A DNA stretch of 64,000 nucleotides from Enhygromyxa salina (GTDB taxonomy: Bacteria > Myxococcota_A > Polyangia > Nannocystales > Nannocystaceae): the NCBI RefSeq assembly GCF_002994635.1, contig NZ_PVNL01000147.1, positions 228,514 to 292,513 on the forward strand. The letters are read 5' to 3'. A program made the position numbers and the translations under genes. Positions 59,513 through 64,000 of this stretch are shown piece after piece. Numbering within the stretch: position 1 is the first letter of the stretch; each line of letters begins with the position of its first letter. The notes under the pieces were generated by a model. That model did no database searches and was not told the DNA's origin. It saw only the letters and a program-made list of their open reading frames with translations.

Positions 59513-60187
59513 ATGATGGCCGTCGTGCAACAAGCGCTGGCGTTGATCTGCACCCTCGTCCTCGCGGTCGGCCTGGTTGCCGGGCTGCCCTTGTGGGTGT
59601 GGTGGCTGTACCCGCGCCTCACCGGCAAGAAGTGGGCGGCGTCCGCCGAGAGCCTGGCCTTGACGCTCGATCCCTACCGCCCCGAGCATCGGATGGGCAT
59701 GCTCACCTCGTCGCCCTCTTGCCTGCAGCCGATGCGGGGGCGTCGCGGGGACTTTGCGGTCGAGTGTGGCGTGCGGCGGATCTCGCCTAGCAGCACGAGC
59801 AACAACTACATCACGCAGGTGCGGGTGACCTTGCCGCGTTCGCTCGACCTCGGCCTCCACGTCCGCCCTGTCGGCTTGCTCGGTCGCGCCTGGACGGCGG
59901 TATCGGGCGAGTTGGACGTGCAGCTCGCCGACCCCGAGCTCGACCGCGCCTACGACATCAGCGGTGACTACGACGATCGGGTGCAGGCGCTGCTGACCAC
60001 GGCGCCCGTGGCCGACGCCATGCGTGCGGCCGCGAAGGGATCGTTTCGCCCGCACTTCAGCGACACCGCGGTGTGGTTCGAGCGAAGCGGCAAGCAGCTG
60101 AGCGCCCAGGCCCTGTCCGGGGCGCTGTCCGAGGCGCTCGACCTGGGCCAGCGGCTGCTCGACGCGCGCAGTCAAGTGAATGTCTAG
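59513..60187 (+). CDS. Hypothetical protein with N-terminal membrane anchor
   Basis: 224 residues from the ATG at 59513. One hydrophobic helix (ALALICTLVLAVGLVAGLPL WVWWLYP at 8-35) anchors a soluble domain that starts LTGKKWAASAESLAL. Visible segments include ECGVRRISPSSTSNNYITQV and FRPHFSDTAVWFERSGKQL, a predominantly alpha/beta arrangement without a known motif. It could be an extra element of the toxin module or unrelated. I do not recognise the family. Confidence 0.6.
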   Translation: MMAVVQQALALICTLVLAVGLVAGLPLWVWWLYPRLTGKKWAASAESLALTLDPYRPEHRMGMLTSSPSCLQPMRGRRGDFAVECGVRRISPSSTSNNYITQVRVTLPRSLDLGLHVRPVGLLGRAWTAVSGELDVQLADPELDRAYDISGDYDDRVQALLTTAPVADAMRAAAKGSFRPHFSDTAVWFERSGKQLSAQALSGALSEALDLGQRLLDARSQVNV

Positions 60188-60208
60188 TCGAGCGTGTAGA
60201 CTGTGCGA

Positions 60209-60931
60209 ATGCGGTCGGCGATCACCTCCACCCTCCTGATCTGGGCCGCCTGCGGGCCGAGTTCGCTTGCTGGAGACGAGGCCGGTAGCACGACCGCGGT
60301 CGACTCCGAGTCATCGACCACGAACGAGATCGACGAGACCGGCGACGAGCCCGACGCCGAATTATGCGAGGGCTCGACGATCGAGGTCAGCCTGACCGGC
60401 TCGACCGCGCCTCCGCAGACCTGCGAGTCGATCGCGTTCGCTGGCAGCCTCGTCGAGCAGATCGACGCCAGCACCTGGGCCCTCGATAGCTGCGGCTGCG
60501 ACCGGGACTGCGAGGCGCCCGATCCCCATGAGCTCACGATCACCCTCGACGCCGCGGGCATCGAGATCCCGCCGCTCCCCCCATGCCTCGAGATCGACCT
60601 CGAGCGCAACGACGCCTGCGACACGACCAGCGTGGTGGTGCGCGAGGCCGGTGGCGAGTTCGTGTGGGCTGTGGGCAGCTGGGACGCCACGATCCCCGGG
60701 TTCTCATGGATGACCAACCAGGCCATCGAGACCACGCCGTGCTCCGACGACACCAACCCGGTAATCGAGGGCCGGCGCCTGGCGGTCGAGGGGCTCGACA
60801 GCGGGGTCATCGTCGGACCCGAGGAGGTCGTCACGATCATGGGCTACGAGATCCGCAACGCCAGCACCCTGACCTACTCCGGCGTCGAGCCCGGCGAGCT
60901 CAACCTCCACTATTTCATCATCCCGCAGTAG
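60209..60931 (+). CDS. Lipoprotein with cysteine-paired domain
   Basis: 240 residues from the ATG at 60209. Signal peptide MRSAITSTLLIWAAC with lipobox. A Thr/Asp/Glu-rich linker precedes a beta-rich domain with eight or so cysteines (CEGSTIEV, TCESIAF, CGCDRDCEAP, CLEID, CDTTS). Related in layout to other lipoproteins of the window but with no recognised domain. The gene converges on the CotH gene. Confidence 0.75.
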   Translation: MRSAITSTLLIWAACGPSSLAGDEAGSTTAVDSESSTTNEIDETGDEPDAELCEGSTIEVSLTGSTAPPQTCESIAFAGSLVEQIDASTWALDSCGCDRDCEAPDPHELTITLDAAGIEIPPLPPCLEIDLERNDACDTTSVVVREAGGEFVWAVGSWDATIPGFSWMTNQAIETTPCSDDTNPVIEGRRLAVEGLDSGVIVGPEEVVTIMGYEIRNASTLTYSGVEPGELNLHYFIIPQ

Positions 60932-60956
60932 TACTCCCCGGCCACGGCCGGACCCC

Positions 60957-62291
60957 TCAATCGTCGCAGTATCCTTTGTTGTCGGGCTGACCGCCGTCCT
61001 CCCAGCACTCCAGCCACTCATCCAACCACTCGGCCCGCGCTTCCACGAAGTCCTCGAGGTCCTCGATCTCATCCAGATATTTTGAGTTACTGAAGGGCTT
61101 GTTGTCGTCTTCGAGCACCGACTCCTTGATCTGGTCGGTCCAGGTGGCGATCTTCTCGTGGAGGACCTCCACGTCGTACGCAGCCTCGACCTGGGTCTTG
61201 ATGGCGTCGATGTAGTACCAGAACCAATCTTCGTCTTCGAGCGCGATCTCGTACCAAATTCGGCCGTGGTATCTCTCTTCCTTGTGCCAAACCACCGGAT
61301 CAGGGTTGTCCGGATATTCACCGTTCTTCCCGTCATTGAAGCGGTCGAAGGTGCTGTCCATATCCCACGGGATCAGCTTGAATTTGCCGCTGATCGGATC
61401 ATCGTAGAAGAAGTAGTTCATGCCACCGGCCCAGCAGCCATCGGAGTCGGGGATGATCGCCTCGGCGGCGTACACCTTCAACGCCTGCGCGACATCGAGG
61501 TAAGTCTCGAGCTCCTCGAGATCCTCGACATCCGCGAGCGCTTCGATCCGATCCGAGTTCGAGGTCTTCTTGTTGGTCTTCAGCTCCCAGCTGTGCCGAT
61601 CCCACAGATCGCCGGTCGGATCCTCGAACACACGCTCGAGGAACACCTCGTTGAACTTCTCGAGGTTGGTGTAGAGGCCGTAGTACTCGCCATTGACGTC
61701 GACCCGGACGCTGTTGGCGCAGGCCGCGATGACGCCCATGTCGCGGATGATCGACAGCGCGAGCCGGTCGCGCAGCATGTGGCGATTCATGTGCGAGGAC
61801 TCGAGCGCGACCGACTCGAGGCCGAGGAAGCGTCCCCCCTTGTCGACCCGGTCGAAGGCGATGTGAAGCTGCATCTTGTCCGGACTGTTCTCCCAGCTCT
61901 TGGGGTTGCCGCGCAGCCGGATCTCTGCGTCGGTGATCACGATGTCGCCATAGCGAAATTCCGTGAGCGAGTGATAGGGAGTTGGGTCTTTCCCCTTGTC
62001 TTTCTGCTTCTCGCCGTGCTCCCATTCCCACTCCAGATCATCCCAGGTATCCTCGTCGATGGTCAGCTCGAAGGTCGGCAAGAGATCCTGTGCGTAGATC
62101 GCGTGGCAGCCTTCCTCGTCGGGCGGCGGGATCTGCTCATTGGGATCGTCGGGCTCGCTCGGCTCGGGGGTGGCGTCGCCCGCACGCAGGATATCGACGT
62201 CCGCAGGCTTTTCGGCACAGGCCCAGCTGGCGCTCGACAACATGCACAGAAGCGGAACGAGGCTCGTGATTGAGCATTTGTATGGTTTCAT
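60957..62291 (-). CDS. CotH-family kinase-like exported protein
   Basis: 444 residues from the ATG at 62291. The longer frame upstream lacks a signal peptide. Signal peptide MKPYKCSITSLVPLLCML is followed by an acidic linker. CotH-type motifs: TFELTIDEDTWDDL, AEIRLRGNPKSW, LHIAFDRVDKGGRFLGLESV, NGEYYGLYTNLEKFNEVFL, ELKTNKKTSNSDRI and KLIPWDMDSTFDRFN. The last matches the PWDxDxxF catalytic acid cluster of CotH protein kinases, which use an atypical fold. In Bacillus CotH phosphorylates spore-coat proteins. The target here is unknown, and a role in extracellular protein phosphorylation is plausible. Confidence 0.85.
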   Translation of the reverse strand: MKPYKCSITSLVPLLCMLSSASWACAEKPADVDILRAGDATPEPSEPDDPNEQIPPPDEEGCHAIYAQDLLPTFELTIDEDTWDDLEWEWEHGEKQKDKGKDPTPYHSLTEFRYGDIVITDAEIRLRGNPKSWENSPDKMQLHIAFDRVDKGGRFLGLESVALESSHMNRHMLRDRLALSIIRDMGVIAACANSVRVDVNGEYYGLYTNLEKFNEVFLERVFEDPTGDLWDRHSWELKTNKKTSNSDRIEALADVEDLEELETYLDVAQALKVYAAEAIIPDSDGCWAGGMNYFFYDDPISGKFKLIPWDMDSTFDRFNDGKNGEYPDNPDPVVWHKEERYHGRIWYEIALEDEDWFWYYIDAIKTQVEAAYDVEVLHEKIATWTDQIKESVLEDDNKPFSNSKYLDEIEDLEDFVEARAEWLDEWLECWEDGGQPDNKGYCDD

Positions 62292-62489
62292 CGTGAAGGC
62301 CGGCTGGGTTGAAGGATTTGGCACCGCCGCTATCTGGATACGTGCCATGAAGTCTGCTGCGATTAATAGACGCGTGTAGCGTGGCACTGAGCGTCAGATG
62401 AGCAAGCGATTGCTCTCGCGCAAGGAAGTCGCCTGCGCGAAAGACGCGCGTTCGGCTCGACGCCCGCCAACTTCGGCGGAGCCGGAAAC

Positions 62490-63176
62490 ATGCGGGCTAC
62501 ACTTGGCCACGTGGGCGACCCAAGCCGGATCTCCGAGGTGTGTGCGCTGCTCGAGCGCGCGTGGTCGAGCGCACCGAGTATGCGCCTGGGTCAGCTGATC
62601 GTCGTCGCGATCGCGCCGACCCAACCGTGCCCGCAGGTGTTCGCGGCCGAGGACAACCGCACACGAGCGGGTCTCGAGCGCGTGCTCGAGCGCGGCGGCG
62701 CTCGTCCGCCGCTGCCGGCCAGCGACGCCGTCACGCTCGAGTGGAAGCCCGTCGTGCCGCTGCGACCGACGACGGTGACCCTTGCGGGCGCGCAGCTGGC
62801 CTCGTTCGAGCTTGGCAGCCTGTTTTGCGAGCTGCTCGAGGTCCGCTTCGCTGGCGAGTATCGGCACGGCAGCCAGGGCAGCCCCGACGCCGAGGCAATG
62901 GTCGAGCACCTCGCCCCGCTGCTCGCCCGGCTCGAACCCGACGTGGTGCTGCTCGACTTCTCGCAGCTGCGCTACCGCTGGGGTGACGGGTTGCTGGGGG
63001 TCTGTCAGAAGATTACCGCCTATGACGCCGAGTTTCCGATCGCCGTCGTGACGCTCGGCGGGCCCGACTCGCTCGGCGGGCTGCGCTCGCTCGGGCTCGA
63101 GGCTCACGCCGAGCGCGAGGCTGCGCTCGCAGATGCCAAGCGGCTCGCGGTCGTCCGCTCGGCCGCGATCGGCTGA
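62490..63176 (+). CDS. Hypothetical two-part protein
   Basis: 228 residues from the ATG at 62490 (a GTG at 62511 is possible). The first ~65 residues, with ISEVCALLERAWSSAPSMRLG and QLIVVAIAP, resemble small DUF1040-like helical segments. The second part (~85-228) contains TVTLAGAQLASFELGSLFCE, LLARLEPDVVLLDFSQLRYRW and AVVTLGGPDSLGGL, an alpha/beta pattern. No signal peptide. I do not recognise the family. Clean codon use supports a real gene. Confidence 0.65.
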   Translation: MRATLGHVGDPSRISEVCALLERAWSSAPSMRLGQLIVVAIAPTQPCPQVFAAEDNRTRAGLERVLERGGARPPLPASDAVTLEWKPVVPLRPTTVTLAGAQLASFELGSLFCELLEVRFAGEYRHGSQGSPDAEAMVEHLAPLLARLEPDVVLLDFSQLRYRWGDGLLGVCQKITAYDAEFPIAVVTLGGPDSLGGLRSLGLEAHAEREAALADAKRLAVVRSAAIG

Positions 63177-63676
63177 GGACGCTTGCGGGCTATCGTGGCC
63201 GGGTGCGGGTGAGCAGATGAAGCTGACGCTGAGCTATCGGGCCGTTGAGCAGTCGCCAACGTCAGCGAGCGGACCCAATGCCGCACGGGCACCTCGGGCA
63301 TCACTCCGTCGACAGGAGCTCAGCCACGTTTTGGACCAGGGATGCGGCGCACGGGCAGCTCCGCGCGCGCGAGGTTGGGCCACGGCTTGCCGCTCATCGC
63401 CCAGGCTGCTTTGGTGAGACGGAACGCGAGCTCGATACAGCCAAGCCCTGTTTCCGGTACCGTAACGTCGCCCGATCGTCAGGTGCTCGCGCCGCTGCTC
63501 AGCGCGCCTTCGTCGGGCCTCGGGCGACGCGTGGTCGTGGTCCGAGCCTGATGCGCGCGCGGGCGTAGACCGAACTCAGGCTCTCCCTACAGTTCTTTTG
63601 GGAGCCTGGAGCGCCAGAACGCGACCAACTCAGTTGGGGCACTCAGAGCCACGCTGGTTCACGCCACAGGCCCCGA
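63177..63676. other. Intergenic region without a recognisable gene
   Basis: A start-like ATG at 63217 opens only a short frame that does not stay protein-like. No repeat or hairpin stands out. The edge next to 63677 lies downstream of the leftward partial gene. Confidence 0.45.
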
Positions 63677-64000
63677 CTAGATCTCGTCAATGTCGATCCG
63701 AGGCGGGCGCTTGGGTTTGAAAATGTATTTCTTGCCGGACTTGACCGTCATTTTACCAGCGTTCACCCAGTGTTCACCGCAGTCGATCTGTAGTGATACG
63801 CGATAGGTTCCAGGTGGAACGCTGACGGTCTTGCTGCTGATTTTTTGCAACGAGATTTCCGGCCGCCCTTCAATCCTGACAACCACACAAAAGTAGTCCC
63901 CGCGCGTCACGTTGACGTCCGCGTCCCTGATCACGGGGGATGGCTTCGGCTCTTGCACCGGTTCCGTCGGCGTGGGTGTCGGCTTTGGCTTGGGTGGGGG
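63677..64000 (-). CDS. Partial protein with Pro/Lys-rich linker and C-terminal PEGA-like domain
   Basis: The visible 107 residues are the C-terminus. The frame runs leftward from the window edge with no start, reading a PKPTPTPTEP linker, then a compact beta domain: DVNVTRGDYFCVVVRIEGRP, VSVPPGTYRVSLQIDCGEHW and KMTVKSGKKYIFKPKRPPRI. PGTYRV followed by V.SGK is the pattern of PEGA-like modules that close Myxococcota kinases. The main part is beyond the window. Confidence 0.6.
   Translation of the reverse strand, partial: PPPKPKPTPTPTEPVQEPKPSPVIRDADVNVTRGDYFCVVVRIEGRPEISLQKISSKTVSVPPGTYRVSLQIDCGEHWVNAGKMTVKSGKKYIFKPKRPPRIDIDEI

Overview
The window reads as a stretch of a high-GC predatory delta-proteobacterium (Myxococcota), most probably of the Nannocystis/Plesiocystis/Enhygromyxa group. 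The signs are many secreted lipoproteins with low-complexity linkers (GDGDGD, GDTSTAG, EETTG), cysteine-rich DUF4215-type repeats, a MYXO-CTERM-like tail, two giant Ser/Thr kinases with TPR tails, an ECF-like sigma factor beside a kinase, and strong G/C bias at third codon positions. No rRNA, tRNA, CRISPR array or complete insertion sequence was seen.

Layout. 0-2.2 kb: hisD-hisC (histidine biosynthesis). 2.3-20 kb: an accessory secretome. It holds two paralogous lipoproteins whose core resembles leukocidin/cytolysin-type pore-forming toxins and which end in a discoidin (F5/8-C) domain. Between them lie a sigma factor/kinase pair and a translationally coupled operon of three exported proteins from families tied to eukaryotic (fungal) beta-glucan: thaumatin-like, GH128/Asl1-like and Tos1-like. 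Cysteine-rich lipoproteins and gene debris fill the rest. 19.7-28.2 kb: an envelope operon (RCC1/Cys-rich lipoprotein, XrtA-type polysaccharide deacetylase, O-antigen-ligase-like protein), then a methyltransferase, FKBP isomerase, HlyIII/PAQR protein, ArsC/Spx-like protein and a LETM1-like protein. 28.2-33 kb: a gene graveyard with fragments, a long inverted repeat and a copied gene tail. 33.2-36.5 kb: a less GC-rich pair (beta-propeller-like lipoprotein and matrixin-type protease). 36.8-44.3 kb: a PDZ/carboxypeptidase-regulatory-like protein, RecQ, a selenocysteine glutathione peroxidase read through an in-frame TGA, an IorA-like TPP enzyme, MlaC, a decayed Sir2 gene and a DUF1328 protein. 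44.6-53 kb: a second TPR kinase, TcdA and a FecR-VIT-VWA-TPR giant. 53-60 kb: a repeat lipoprotein, a deoxyribosyltransferase-Nudix fusion, and a type VI secretion effector module (DUF2169, ketosynthase-like protein, DUF4150 PAAR-like toxin, SUKH immunity protein and a truncated second immunity copy). 60-64 kb: lipoproteins, a CotH-family kinase and two unassigned proteins.

How it fits together. Much of the window looks like attack or surface equipment: putative pore formers, glucan-directed proteins, a protease and a T6SS toxin/immunity pair, with kinases and a sigma factor that may control them. The two points I rate highest are the glucan-directed operon, in which both enzyme-like members have Glu-to-Gln and Asp-to-Asn changes at their putative active sites, and the UGA-encoded selenoprotein that a standard gene caller truncates.
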